From contig NZ_DKGQ01000039.1 of the NCBI RefSeq assembly GCF_002453355.1, positions 59,174 to 123,173 of the forward strand: DNA of 64,000 nt, read 5' to 3'. Shown one piece after another: positions 31,203-40,406 of the stretch. Below the pieces are notes generated by a model, which worked only from the letters and a program-made list of their open reading frames with translations, made no database searches and was not told where the DNA came from. The DNA is from Psychrobacter sp. UBA6766 (GTDB taxonomy: Bacteria; Pseudomonadota; Gammaproteobacteria; Pseudomonadales; Moraxellaceae). The first letter of the stretch is position 1. Every line of letters begins with the position of its first letter. The translations under genes and the position numbers were made by a program.

Positions 31203-32284
31203 TGTCAAGTCATCCGTTATTTTCAGCGCCCTCAAACGCATCCTCTATTGCTCTAGAAAAAAAACGTCGCCTAAATCCTATTTGGCAGGCACGTTTAAAC
31301 CGCTTTTGCCAAAATCGCCTTGGCGTTGTATCGCTATTTATTTTTGCCCTGATATTTGTCATTTGTATGGCAGCCAATGTGATTGCCAATGACAAGCCAC
31401 TATTGGTGCAATATCAAGGTGATTATTACTTTCCTGTCCTAAACGCCTATCCTGAAACAACCTTTGGTGGTGTATTTGAGACCGAAGCCAATTATAAAGA
31501 TCCTGCGGTGCAAGCGCTGGTTGATGAGCAGGGTTTTTATATTATGCCGCTCATTCCTTTTGCTGATCAGACACCAAACGTTGAGCTGGGAATTCCCTAT
31601 CCAGCGGCGCCCAATAATCAAAATTGGCTTGGTACTGATGATTTGGGACGCGATGTACTGGCTCGTATACTTTATGGTATGCGGGTGTCATTATTGTTCG
31701 GTATCGCTTTGACGTTAGCAGGGGCTTTGATTGGTATTATCGTCGGAGCGATTCAAGGTTATTACGGTGGCTGGGTAGATCTGGTAGGGCAGCGCTTTAT
31801 GGAAGTGTGGGGCGGAATGCCGCAGCTGTTTATGATTATTATTTTGGTCAGCTTGTTTAGTCCCAGTATTACCATGCTATTTGCCATGATGTTGCTATTT
31901 GGTTGGATGGGCTTGGTCGGTTTGGTAAGGGCAGAGTTTTTGCGCGCACGTAACTTTGATTATGTGCGTGCAGCGCGTAACTTGGGCGTTTCAGACAGCC
32001 AAATAATGCTCAGACATATTTTGCCTAATGCCTTAGCATCAAGCTTATCGCAGTTGCCGTTTATTTTAACGGCCAATATCATTGCGTTAACGGCACTAGA
32101 CTTCTTAGGTTATGGCTTACCGCCTGGGTCGCCGTCGCTTGGCGAGTTGATGGTCCAAGGAAAAAACAATCTTGATGCCCCTTGGCTTGCGCTATCAGGG
32201 TTTTTTAGCCTAACCTTTATTTTATCGTTGCTTATCTTTGTTGGCGAAGCGCTGCGCGACGCCTTTGATCCGAGGCGCTCCTGA
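31202..32284 (+). CDS. yejE: Microcin C/peptide ABC transporter permease YejE
   Basis: 360 residues. A cytoplasmic N-terminus (LNPIWQARLNRFCQNRLGVV) leads into the first membrane helix, then a periplasmic domain with NWLGTDDLGRDVLARILYGM, the family hallmark of DppC/OppC-type permeases. The coupling loop is AARNLGVSDSQIMLRHILPN. It forms the heterodimeric channel with YejB. The final residues DAFDPRRS are typical. The gene ends one base before the yejF start codon. Confidence 0.94.
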   Translation: MSSHPLFSAPSNASSIALEKKRRLNPIWQARLNRFCQNRLGVVSLFIFALIFVICMAANVIANDKPLLVQYQGDYYFPVLNAYPETTFGGVFETEANYKDPAVQALVDEQGFYIMPLIPFADQTPNVELGIPYPAAPNNQNWLGTDDLGRDVLARILYGMRVSLLFGIALTLAGALIGIIVGAIQGYYGGWVDLVGQRFMEVWGGMPQLFMIIILVSLFSPSITMLFAMMLLFGWMGLVGLVRAEFLRARNFDYVRAARNLGVSDSQIMLRHILPNALASSLSQLPFILTANIIALTALDFLGYGLPPGSPSLGELMVQGKNNLDAPWLALSGFFSLTFILSLLIFVGEALRDAFDPRRS

Positions 32285-32285
32285 T

Positions 32286-33983
32286 ATGACAACTGATAAT
32301 ATAATAAGCGCTAATATGACGATTGCTTCTAATAAAAACAGCCTCCTGGAGAATAGTCATAACAATGAACAAAATAAGTTAATGCTGACAGTGGATAAGC
32401 TTAGCATCGTAACAGATGCAGGCCTGAATTTAGTCGATAAGCTATCGTATGAGCTGAGGCAAGGGCAGACGTTGGCTATCGTTGGCGAGTCAGGATCTGG
32501 TAAATCTATCGGTAGTCTAGCGCTATTGGGACTGTTGCCTGATAACTTAACCGTCACCGGCAAGGTGCAATTAACAAATTCAAAGAGTATGACGACGCTA
32601 CCAATAGGCCATGAAAAAGGACGTAATGCCGCGCTGCGCTCTATTCGTGGTCAGCGTATCGGCATGGTGTTTCAAGAACCAATGACAGCGCTTAATCCGC
32701 TGCATACCGTCGGCAAACAAATTTCCGAATCATTGCGTATCAGCGCTGTCCCCAAAAAACACTGGCGCGAAAAAAGCATCGCTTTATTATCTGATGTTAA
32801 TATCACTGATCCTGCTGATAAGCTGAGCCGCTATCCACACGAGTTATCAGGCGGCCAACGTCAGCGCGTCATGATAGCAATGGCATTGGCGCAGCAGCCT
32901 GATGTTTTAATCGCTGATGAACCAACCACCGCGCTTGATGTGACGTTGCAACATGAAATCCTTGAGCTGCTGGATAATCTTAAGCGCCAGCACAATATGG
33001 CGATGATACTAATCAGTCATGACTTGAATTTAGTCAGACGTTACAGTGATGAAGTGATCGTTATGCGTCAAGGGCAGACGATTGAGCAAGGGCAAACCGC
33101 AGCGATTTTTAATCAGCCTAAAGCGGAGTATACCCGAACGCTTATTCAGCAAGATTTCGGTCAAGCGCTCATCTTCAATGATGAGCAAAGTCAGCAACCA
33201 ATTATATTGCAAGTAAATAACCTTCAAGTGCAGTTCCCGATAGAAAAAAGCCTGTTTGGTGGTACTAAGCGTTGGTTTGATGCGGTCAAAGACTTAGAGA
33301 TGACGCTACAACAAGGGCAGGCGTTGGGAATCGTTGGTGAATCAGGCTCTGGGAAAACCACCATTGCACTGGCCTTAAGTCAATTGCTTAGTAATCAAGC
33401 AAATGTCAGTGGGCAAATAATCGTTAACGGGCAAGATATTTCACTATTGTCTAAAAAACAGCTACGTCAGTTTCGCTCCCAGATTCAAATGGTATTTCAA
33501 GACCCGTTTGCCAGTATCAATCCTCGAATGACCGTTATGCAAATCGTCGAAGAAGGCCTGTTAGTTCAAGGCGTTGATAAAGTAGCACGACAGCAAGCGG
33601 TGATGGAGAGTCTTGCTACCGTACATCTACCAGTGGAGTTTGCCCATCGCTATCCGCATGAGTTATCGGGCGGTCAGCGTCAGCGCGTCGCCCTTGCGCG
33701 TGCCCTTATTATGCAGCCAAGTTTATTGATATTAGATGAGCCGACGTCTGCGCTTGATAGCACCACGCAAGTTACCGTGGTCAGCTTACTAAGAGAAATT
33801 CAACAAAAATTGCAAATCAGCTATGTCTTTATTAGCCACGACTTAGAGGTAGTTCGCGCACTATGTCAGCATCTTATCGTCCTTAAAGATGGTGTGTGCG
33901 TCGAATCAGGCTGTACCGAATCTATTTTTAACAATCCGCAGCATCTCTATGCTCAGCAGTTGCTACAGGCAAGTAATGTTTGA
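32286..33983 (+). CDS. yejF: Microcin C/peptide ABC transporter ATPase YejF (two ABC domains)
   Basis: 565 residues from the ATG at 32286, one base after the yejE stop; the longer in-frame reading would overlap yejE by 47 bases. Two complete ATPase domains are present: Walker A GESGSGKS near residues 66-73 and GESGSGKTT near 350, signature LSGGQRQR twice, and Walker B VLIADEPTTALD and LLILDEPTSALD. Each is followed by ISHDL. It energises uptake through YejBE. An unusual feature is a polar 45-residue N-terminal lead before the first ABC domain. Confidence 0.94.
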   Translation: MTTDNIISANMTIASNKNSLLENSHNNEQNKLMLTVDKLSIVTDAGLNLVDKLSYELRQGQTLAIVGESGSGKSIGSLALLGLLPDNLTVTGKVQLTNSKSMTTLPIGHEKGRNAALRSIRGQRIGMVFQEPMTALNPLHTVGKQISESLRISAVPKKHWREKSIALLSDVNITDPADKLSRYPHELSGGQRQRVMIAMALAQQPDVLIADEPTTALDVTLQHEILELLDNLKRQHNMAMILISHDLNLVRRYSDEVIVMRQGQTIEQGQTAAIFNQPKAEYTRTLIQQDFGQALIFNDEQSQQPIILQVNNLQVQFPIEKSLFGGTKRWFDAVKDLEMTLQQGQALGIVGESGSGKTTIALALSQLLSNQANVSGQIIVNGQDISLLSKKQLRQFRSQIQMVFQDPFASINPRMTVMQIVEEGLLVQGVDKVARQQAVMESLATVHLPVEFAHRYPHELSGGQRQRVALARALIMQPSLLILDEPTSALDSTTQVTVVSLLREIQQKLQISYVFISHDLEVVRALCQHLIVLKDGVCVESGCTESIFNNPQHLYAQQLLQASNV

Positions 33984-34205
33984 GATTTAATCAATGTAGG
34001 GCTATGATTCAGTCAGAACACAGCAGTTCATAATAATCGCGGTATCCTAAAAATGACGATGGTACAATAAGTTTAGACAGTAGTTTGCTCTAGGTAGATA
34101 CTGACGTTATATTTCTGCTTTTTACTTAATCAGCGGTTATAATTCGCTGATTAAAAGTTGTCGTCATTGCTAGTACTAGCATCATTAAAAAGGATTTTCG
34201 TGCCC

Positions 34206-35516
34206 ATGAAAAAAAACACTATTTCTAAGTTAGTAAGTAATAACCCATTACAGCAGGCCGGCTATTTGGCCGTTGCCAAGACGCGCGCCAAAGTATTAAA
34301 AGCCTTTGCATACGTTGTGCCTATCAGAAGACCGATGTTATTTGTTGGTGAACGCTCGTGTGAAGAATTATGCGACATGCTCATCAATGAAGGCAATACC
34401 AATGTTTTTATCGTCACTGACGCGGTATTAAACAAACTTGGTATCCCTGCTAAGGTCACTGACTATCTAGATAGCAAAAATATCAGCTATAAAATCTATG
34501 ACGGCATTACGCCAGACCCAACCTTCAAAGTAGTGGAAGAGGGATTGCGTAAATCTGTTGACGCTAAGTGCGATTCAATCATCGCTATTGGTGGCGGCTC
34601 GGTTATTGATGCCGCCAAGATGATAGCCATGTCGCAAGGCAACAACTGCAAGCCAAAACAGCTTATCGGTATTTTAAAAGCCAGAAAGCCTTCAGTTCCA
34701 CTATATTGTATTCCTACGACTGCTGGCACGGGGTCAGAAGCAACGCTTGGAGCGGTGGTCTCAGACGACGAAACCCATCAAAAAGCCTTGTCTATCGACC
34801 CAAGAATGGTGCCACTGGCAGCAGCGATTGATCCTGTGATTATGAAAGGCATGCCTGCGCATATTACCGCTGATACCGGTATCGATGTGTTAACCCATGC
34901 GTTAGAGGCGTGGATGAGCGCCAATGCCAGCGTCGAGACCGACTACTATGCCGCCTCTGCTGCTAAATCTGTGATGCAATATCTGCCAGCAGTTTACAAA
35001 GATGGTGGTGATTTAAAAGCAAGAGAGGAGATGGGAATCGCAGCGCACTACGGCGGAATCGCATTTAATAAAGCCGGTCTTGGTTATGTCCATGCCATTG
35101 CTCACCAGCTAGGTGCTTACTACCATATTCCTCATGGTCGCGCCAACGCCATCGTGCTACCGTATGTGCTTGATGTCAATCGCAGCTCAACCAAAAAGCG
35201 CTTGGCTGAATTGGCCAGAAAAATAGGCATGGTCAAAGCAGGTCAAGCCGCCAGCAGCAGCGATGGCGACATTGCAGACCATCTCATCGCACAAGTACGC
35301 GACCTGATTGCTACCTTAAATATCGATCCAACAATCAAAGATATGCAAAGCAGTGATTTTGATGATATCGCTAAAGCGGCAGCAAAAGAAGTCAGTGATA
35401 CTTATGCGGTGCCAACTTATTTGTCAGCCTCCGAGCTCAAAGCAATTTTGATGAAGATTAAACAAGCCAGTGATGAGCATGCCAGTCGTGACGCTAAAAA
35501 CGATAACGCTGCTTAA
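34206..35516 (+). CDS. Iron-containing alcohol dehydrogenase
   Basis: 436 residues from the ATG at 34206; a GTG at 34200, closer to the AGGA at 34191-34194, is an alternative start. The type III alcohol dehydrogenase fold is clear: NAD-binding IIAIGGGSVIDAAKMIAM, then CIPTTAGTGSEATLGAVVSD, and the metal site with Asp in TADTGIDVLTHALEAWMSAN and His residues in GYVHAIAHQLGAYYHIPHGR. The substrate cannot be decided; relatives oxidise or reduce short alcohols, lactaldehyde or 4-hydroxybutyrate. It appears monocistronic and ends at a bidirectional terminator shared with folE. Confidence 0.9.
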   Translation: MKKNTISKLVSNNPLQQAGYLAVAKTRAKVLKAFAYVVPIRRPMLFVGERSCEELCDMLINEGNTNVFIVTDAVLNKLGIPAKVTDYLDSKNISYKIYDGITPDPTFKVVEEGLRKSVDAKCDSIIAIGGGSVIDAAKMIAMSQGNNCKPKQLIGILKARKPSVPLYCIPTTAGTGSEATLGAVVSDDETHQKALSIDPRMVPLAAAIDPVIMKGMPAHITADTGIDVLTHALEAWMSANASVETDYYAASAAKSVMQYLPAVYKDGGDLKAREEMGIAAHYGGIAFNKAGLGYVHAIAHQLGAYYHIPHGRANAIVLPYVLDVNRSSTKKRLAELARKIGMVKAGQAASSSDGDIADHLIAQVRDLIATLNIDPTIKDMQSSDFDDIAKAAAKEVSDTYAVPTYLSASELKAILMKIKQASDEHASRDAKNDNAA

Positions 35517-35545
35517 TAATCCTAATTGATAAGTGCTAAAAATAA

Positions 35546-35584
35546 AAAAGAGCATATTACGGGTAAGGTAATGTGCTCTTTTTT
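35546..35584. terminator. Bidirectional terminator between alcohol dehydrogenase and folE
   Basis: 11-bp stem AGAGCATATTA/TAATGTGCTCT (one G-T pair) with A-tract on the left and T-tract on the right, lying between two convergent genes. Confidence 0.85.
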
Positions 35585-35601
35585 TATATTAAACAATCAA
35601 C

Positions 35602-36198
35602 TTAAAACGCAGGACGACGCTTTGGCACCGCATCTAAAAACTCATTACGTGCTTGATTGTCGTGAACATATTCACCTAGCATCGCGGTACTACGCGTAGT
35701 TGAATGCTGTTTATTAACACCGCGCATCATCATGCACATGTGCGCTGCATCCATGACTACTGCCACACCGCGACAACCCGTCACATCCATAATGGTTTGT
35801 GCCACTTGCTCGCTTAAGTTTTCTTGAATTTGCAAGCGACGGGCAAACATATCGACGATACGGGCAAATTTTGACAATCCTAACACTTGACCATTTGGTA
35901 GATAGCCAATATGGGCGACACCATGAAATGGCAACATATGATGCTCGCATAATGAATAAAATTCAATGTTTTGTACCAAGACCAGTTCGCGGTTAGTCGA
36001 TGGGAATACCGCGCCGTTGACGACTTCCTCCAAGCTTTGATGATAACCTTGAGTTAGGTGCGCAAATGCTTTTGCGGCGCGCATCGGGGTGTCTTGTAAG
36101 CCAGGACGCTGTAAGTCTTCGCCAGTTGAGGTGATTAGCTGGCGATAGGATTCAACACTTTCTTGAAAATCTGTTGCTATTGTTGGGGTATTGCTCAT
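35602..36198 (-). CDS. folE: GTP cyclohydrolase I
   Basis: 198 residues from the ATG at 36198 (MSNTPTIATDF); an ATG at 36213 would add MAAKL, and neither has a strong ribosome binding site. FolE opens GTP to dihydroneopterin triphosphate, the first step of folate synthesis. Visible family marks are TPMRAAKAFAHLTQGY, the zinc-binding FYSLCEHHMLPFHGVAHIGY, GLSKFARIVDMFARRLQIQE, and GVAVVMDAAHMCMMMRGV with the second Cys of the metal site. Length is typical. It is divergent from fabI. Confidence 0.95.
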   Translation of the reverse strand: MSNTPTIATDFQESVESYRQLITSTGEDLQRPGLQDTPMRAAKAFAHLTQGYHQSLEEVVNGAVFPSTNRELVLVQNIEFYSLCEHHMLPFHGVAHIGYLPNGQVLGLSKFARIVDMFARRLQIQENLSEQVAQTIMDVTGCRGVAVVMDAAHMCMMMRGVNKQHSTTRSTAMLGEYVHDNQARNEFLDAVPKRRPAF

Positions 36199-36429
36199 AA
36201 GTTTGGCAGCCATCCAAAATGTGGGTGTAGCTTAACGCTAATCCTTGTTTACAAACATTGGTTGTAAAGGATTTTTATAAAAATTGTGCAAGCTGGGAGG
36301 GCTGTGATTATACTTGAAAACAGCTTAACTTCATACTGCTATGCTCAGTAGATAATCGTTTTATCCATATTAGCTATTACTATGAAAGAAGATTAAGCGT
36401 TTATAGCGTGTAAGTAAATACAGTATACG

Positions 36430-36459
36430 AGTGTTTACTTAAATCAATTCGTGTATAAT
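36430..36459 (+). promoter_or_regulatory. Possible fabI promoter
   Basis: A consensus TATAAT at 36454-36459 with a weak TGTTTA-like -35 element about 16 bases upstream, 90 bases before the fabI start. The rest of the folE-fabI gap (36214-36550) shows no other gene. Confidence 0.4.
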
Positions 36460-36550
36460 GGGTCATCTTTTAATTTGTGTCTTCACTCGCTATTTATGAG
36501 CGAGCTATTAAAAATAATCTCTTATTTAAATCGATTTACAGGGAACTATT

Positions 36551-37357
36551 ATGTTACTACAAGGACAACGCTTTGTCGTCACCGGCATCGCCAGCAAACT
36601 CTCTATCGCCTGGGCAATCGCTGAAGCCCTGCACCGTGAAGGCGCGTCGTTAATTTTGACTTATCCAAACGAGAAAATTAAAAAACGTGTTGATATGGCC
36701 GCAGAAGCCTTCGAAGCTGACCTAGTGCTTGAGTGCGATGTCGCATCGGATGAGTCGATTGCCGCTTGCTTTGAGCAAGTGACCGCGCATTGGGGCGACG
36801 GCATTGATGGCGTTGTCCACGCGATTGGCTTTGCGCCGATGGATCAGCTAGATGGCGATTTCGTCAATGCCACCACTCGTGAAGGCAGCCAGATTGCTCA
36901 TGATATCTCAAGCTATAGCTTTGTGGCATTAGCGAAAGAGGCTCGCGCGCTATTAGCGATGCGTCATGGTTCTATGCTAACCTTGACTTATGAAGGTAGT
37001 ATCTCGGTATTGCCAAATTACAACGTCATGGGAATGGCAAAAGCCAGTTTAGAGGCCAGCGTGCGCTACCTTGCCACTTCGATGGGCGGAGAAGGTATTC
37101 GTGTCAATGCGATCTCTGCTGGTCCTATTCGCACGCTTGCGGCAAGTGGCATCAAATCTTTCCGTAAAATGCTCGATATCAGTGAAAAAATCGCACCGCT
37201 TCAGCGTAATATTACCCAGACTGAAGTCGGAAATGCCGCGCTTTTCTTACTGTCACCTTGGGCATCTGGCATCACTGGTGAGATTATGTTTGTTGATGCA
37301 GGTTTTAATACCGTCGCCATCAGCGAGCAGTTAATGATGATGGATGAGACAAAGTAA
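36551..37357 (+). CDS. fabI: Enoyl-[acyl-carrier-protein] reductase (NADH)
   Basis: 268 residues, normal length. The N-terminal cofactor site FVVTGIASKLSIAWAIAEAL is the divergent glycine motif of FabI (SIAWAIA). The active site Tyr-x6-Lys appears as LTYEGSISVLPNYNVMGMAK. RVNAISAGPIRTLAASGI and FVDAGFNTVAI complete the family pattern. It catalyses the last step of each fatty acid elongation cycle and is the target of triclosan-type inhibitors. A likely promoter lies about 90 bases upstream and a terminator downstream. Confidence 0.95.
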   Translation: MLLQGQRFVVTGIASKLSIAWAIAEALHREGASLILTYPNEKIKKRVDMAAEAFEADLVLECDVASDESIAACFEQVTAHWGDGIDGVVHAIGFAPMDQLDGDFVNATTREGSQIAHDISSYSFVALAKEARALLAMRHGSMLTLTYEGSISVLPNYNVMGMAKASLEASVRYLATSMGGEGIRVNAISAGPIRTLAASGIKSFRKMLDISEKIAPLQRNITQTEVGNAALFLLSPWASGITGEIMFVDAGFNTVAISEQLMMMDETK

Positions 37358-37398
37358 TAGCTGCCAACAATAGATAATGCGATTTAAGCAGAATGGAA

Positions 37399-37422
37399 GG
37401 CAGCCAATTGGCTGTCTTTTTT
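37399..37422 (+). terminator. Intrinsic terminator of fabI
   Basis: 7-bp stem GGCAGCC/GGCTGTC, tetraloop AATT, six T. Confidence 0.8.
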
Positions 37423-37468
37423 GGTTATAATAGTGGCTTTTTTGGTGCTAAGCCATTAGGCGACGAAT

Positions 37469-38176
37469 ATGATAACCAAATTACCAAAATGGATATTGTG
37501 GGGCGGCGCCGTGCTGGCATTTAGTGCTGGCTGCGTCAATACGGCAGCGTTAATGGGCTTTACCAATTTGTCTGTCTCGCATGTGACGGGCAACGTCAGC
37601 TTGTTTTCAGCGGCGATTGCTCATTTAGATGGTCGCAGTATTTTATATATTGGTGCGCTACTTTTGTCATTTTTGGCAGGGGCTATATTAAGCGGTTTTG
37701 TCATTGGCCAACGATCATTAAAGCTGGGTCGGCGTTACGGCAGTGCACTTTATATTGAAGCGGCGCTGTTATTGATTAGCTATTGGTTATACCAGCAGCA
37801 TGATTATCTGGGACAATTGGCAGCGGCAATGGCGTGCGGCTTGCAAAATGCGATGGTCGCTACTTATAGCGGCGCGGTCATTCGCACCACGCATTTGACC
37901 GGCTTGACCTCTGATATGGGCGCTGCTATCGGTAATTGGCTAGCTGGTCGTCGTATCAGTAAGCCGACATTGGGCTTTCAAGCGGTTATCTGGTACTGCT
38001 TTTGCGGGGGTAGTACAGTCGGTGCGTTTTTATATGCTAAAGTCGGTTATGGTGCGTTATTTGTGCCTATTACCATTGTTTTAGGTGCAGCATTTTTTTA
38101 TAACTATATGTCAGATCGTTTACCCGAAAAAAGACAGCGGCGACAACCGAAACAAGAAAAACGCCCATCTGCTTGA
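37469..38176 (+). CDS. DUF1275 (YoaK-like) membrane protein
   Basis: 235 residues with six or so membrane segments. The start WILWGGAVLAFSAGCVNTAA and NLSVSHVTGNVSLFSAAIAH, then the central AMACGLQNAMVATYSGAVIR and TTHLTGLTSDMGAAIGNW are the conserved DUF1275 signature (inner-membrane protein, substrate unknown). The C-terminus is basic (LPEKRQRRQPKQEKRPSA). The gene ends inside the first arm of a terminator-like hairpin. Confidence 0.88.
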   Translation: MITKLPKWILWGGAVLAFSAGCVNTAALMGFTNLSVSHVTGNVSLFSAAIAHLDGRSILYIGALLLSFLAGAILSGFVIGQRSLKLGRRYGSALYIEAALLLISYWLYQQHDYLGQLAAAMACGLQNAMVATYSGAVIRTTHLTGLTSDMGAAIGNWLAGRRISKPTLGFQAVIWYCFCGGSTVGAFLYAKVGYGALFVPITIVLGAAFFYNYMSDRLPEKRQRRQPKQEKRPSA

Positions 38177-38190
38177 TGAGCGCTTTTTAT
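38157..38190 (+). terminator. Terminator overlapping the 3' end of the DUF1275 gene
   Basis: Interrupted stem formed by AAAACGCCCATC and GATGAGCGCTTTT (two mismatches), loop TGCTT, followed by T-rich sequence. Confidence 0.5.
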
Positions 38191-38231
38191 TTTAATCTTG
38201 TGGTTTAAATGTGTTTGATTACATAAATGGA

Positions 38232-38393
38232 TTATCTATCGTCTTCTTCGTGATTTTCATGTTCATGAAGACCTTGCATCATATCTAACGCAGAGTCATC
38301 GGTACGCTGTTGATCTTCCTTGTCCAAGCCATCTTGATTGATGTCTTTTGGTGCCATCTTGGTGGTTGAGTCGGTTTTATTTGAATTTGGCAT
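38232..38393 (-). CDS. Small acidic hypothetical protein
   Basis: 53 residues from the ATG at 38393, chosen because GGAG lies seven bases upstream on the minus strand; an upstream in-frame ATG would place that site inside the gene. The protein (MPNSNKTDSTTKMAPKDINQ, ending HEHENHEEDDR) is hydrophilic and without membrane or signal sequence; the C-terminal His/Glu/Asp cluster could bind a metal. Family and function are unknown. Confidence 0.6.
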   Translation of the reverse strand: MPNSNKTDSTTKMAPKDINQDGLDKEDQQRTDDSALDMMQGLHEHENHEEDDR

Positions 38394-38867
38394 AAGATAC
38401 TCCTGTTTGTTTTTATTAATATCCAATAAATTTTTTAGAAAAATCATTCTTAAAAATTTAACGGGCAAATTTATTGGTATTTGGTTTTATACAACTTATT
38501 TAGTATGAAATAGTGCCATTGGGTTGTACAGGTATCATACGAGTTGGTTTGGTGACGAAGTGTAACCGCATATCACGAGAGTTACGGCTTAATAAAATTG
38601 ATGCGTTAATAATGCGTCTAGTACGTGATAACCATTTTATTTGGTATCAACAGTATTTAAAGCGCATTGCTTAAAATGCACTTATTGAATGCTGTAATGA
38701 TAATATTTACTACAACCTTAAGAATACCTTTGCTTAATCAGTTTTTTTATATATCTCTTATGATGACGGCGTATTTTTTGTGGTTGTCGATTAAATAATG
38801 ACAATCGCTAGAATACGTCTTTATTTTAGGGTTTTTTACACTGTCTTTGAGGAAATAGGGACATTTT
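38394..38867. other. Intergenic region upstream of the SLC13 gene
   Basis: About 470 bases between divergent genes. It is AT-rich, with no convincing ORF, RNA gene or long inverted repeat. The promoters of both neighbours must lie here, but no consensus pair stands out. Confidence 0.4.
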
Positions 38868-40289
38868 ATGTCAGAGCAAAAACTGGACAGCCATCTTCCA
38901 GATGATGGCAATGAGTATTTATTCACAGATAGCTTTCCAAAGGGTACAGGCAAAGGCCTGATCGTTGTCGCTATCGCGGCGGTTATCAGTATGATTATCT
39001 ATAACGTGTTGCCGTTCGATATCAATGCCAATAAAGGCCTTGCGATGCTATTTTTCATCGGTGCGCTGTGGTTAACAGAGGCGCTGCACGTCACGATTAC
39101 CGCGCTTTTAGTGGTGGTGGTTGGGGCATTAATTGGCATTCCAGAGTTTGACGCAGAAATTGGTTTACAAAGCTTTGCCAATCCGACCATTTATTTATTC
39201 TTTGGTGGTTTTGCATTGGCGGCGGCTCTGCATGTGCAGAAGTTGGATAAAAAAATCGCCTTAAAGATTTTATCGATGTCAGGTGGTAAATTAAGTACCG
39301 CAGTATTCTTGATATTTGGCGTGACGGCATTTTTGTCGATGTGGATATCAAATACCGCGACCGCGGCGATGATGTTGCCATTGGCACTGGGTATTTTGAC
39401 CCAAGTTGACCGCGAAAAAGACCGTGGCACCTTTGTGTTTGTCCTATTGGGAATTGCTTATTCAGCGAGCCTTGGTGGTCTAGGTACCATCGTTGGTTCG
39501 CCGCCAAATGCTATTGCAGCAAAGGCACTAAATATCGCCTTTGTAGACTGGATGAAGTTTGGTATTCCGATGATGCTGGTGCTACTGCCACTATTATTAG
39601 GCGCAATGTATCTGTACTTAAAGCCCAATCTAAATCGTAAGATTACGCTCATTGATGACGATCCTATCGCTTGGAATAAACCACGTGTGGTGACGATTAT
39701 TGTGTTTATCATTACAGCACTCAGCTGGATATTCTCCAAAAAAATCGGTGCCGCATTAGACATTACTGATACCGATGCTGTTATCGCCTTATCCGCCGCT
39801 GCCGCTGTAGTCAGCTTGGGATTGGTGTCATGGAAGCAAGTATCTGACAATACAGATTGGGGCGTGCTCATGCTGTTCGGTGGCGGTATCGCGCTATCAA
39901 CGATTTTAAAGATATCAGGCGCGTCATTAGTACTAGGTGAAACGGTAGCAAATGCGTTGTCTTCTGCACCGCTTATCGTGGTGATGATTGCGGTATCAGC
40001 ATTTATCATATTCTTGACGGAATTTGCTTCTAATACTGCCTCTGCTGCACTGTTAGTTCCCGTGTTCGCTGCTATTGCTGAGCAAATGGGATTGCCGCAT
40101 GAAGTGCTGGTTTTAGTTATCGGTATTGGCGCCTCATGTGCCTTTATGCTACCGGTTGCCACACCGCCGAACGCGATTGTCTTTGGTACGGGTTTGATTA
40201 AGCAAAACGAGATGATTCGCGTTGGTGTTATTCTCAATATTATTGCTACCTTTGTGGTCGGGTTGTGGGCGTATTTTTTCTTAATATAG
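38868..40289 (+). CDS. SLC13/DASS family sodium-coupled anion transporter
   Basis: 473 residues, normal for divalent anion:sodium symporters. Two SNT motifs, MWISNTATAAMMLPLALGI and EFASNTASAALLVPVFAAI, form the duplicated substrate/sodium site. The GGLGTIVGSPPNAIAAKAL and MLPVATPPNAIVFGTGLI loops carry the conserved SPPN/TPPN signature. About eleven membrane helices are visible after a soluble 25-residue N-terminus. Substrates in the family are C4-dicarboxylates, citrate, sulfate or phosphate; the sequence alone does not decide. It is monocistronic with a terminator downstream. Confidence 0.9.
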   Translation: MSEQKLDSHLPDDGNEYLFTDSFPKGTGKGLIVVAIAAVISMIIYNVLPFDINANKGLAMLFFIGALWLTEALHVTITALLVVVVGALIGIPEFDAEIGLQSFANPTIYLFFGGFALAAALHVQKLDKKIALKILSMSGGKLSTAVFLIFGVTAFLSMWISNTATAAMMLPLALGILTQVDREKDRGTFVFVLLGIAYSASLGGLGTIVGSPPNAIAAKALNIAFVDWMKFGIPMMLVLLPLLLGAMYLYLKPNLNRKITLIDDDPIAWNKPRVVTIIVFIITALSWIFSKKIGAALDITDTDAVIALSAAAAVVSLGLVSWKQVSDNTDWGVLMLFGGGIALSTILKISGASLVLGETVANALSSAPLIVVMIAVSAFIIFLTEFASNTASAALLVPVFAAIAEQMGLPHEVLVLVIGIGASCAFMLPVATPPNAIVFGTGLIKQNEMIRVGVILNIIATFVVGLWAYFFLI

Positions 40290-40316
40290 GTTAGACCGTA
40301 ATTCATTTTTCTAGAT

Positions 40317-40352
40317 AAAACCCGATTTTTAATAAGTGTCGGGTTTTTTATT
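40317..40352 (+). terminator. Intrinsic terminator of the SLC13 gene
   Basis: Stem AAAACCCGA/TCGGGTTTT with a 13-base T/A-rich loop and a T-run. Confidence 0.8.
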
Positions 40353-40406
40353 TCCTTTTATTGCTAGTCGGTGTATAACATAGTGATTTCTGAGGAAGAA
40401 AAAAGG

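Noticed and set aside
39458..40306. Long minus-strand reading frame of 282 codons
   Set aside because: It is antisense to the SLC13 transporter gene, whose two SNT motifs prove the + strand. The minus frame is rich in Ile/Thr/Ala/Asn as expected from the complement of membrane helices.
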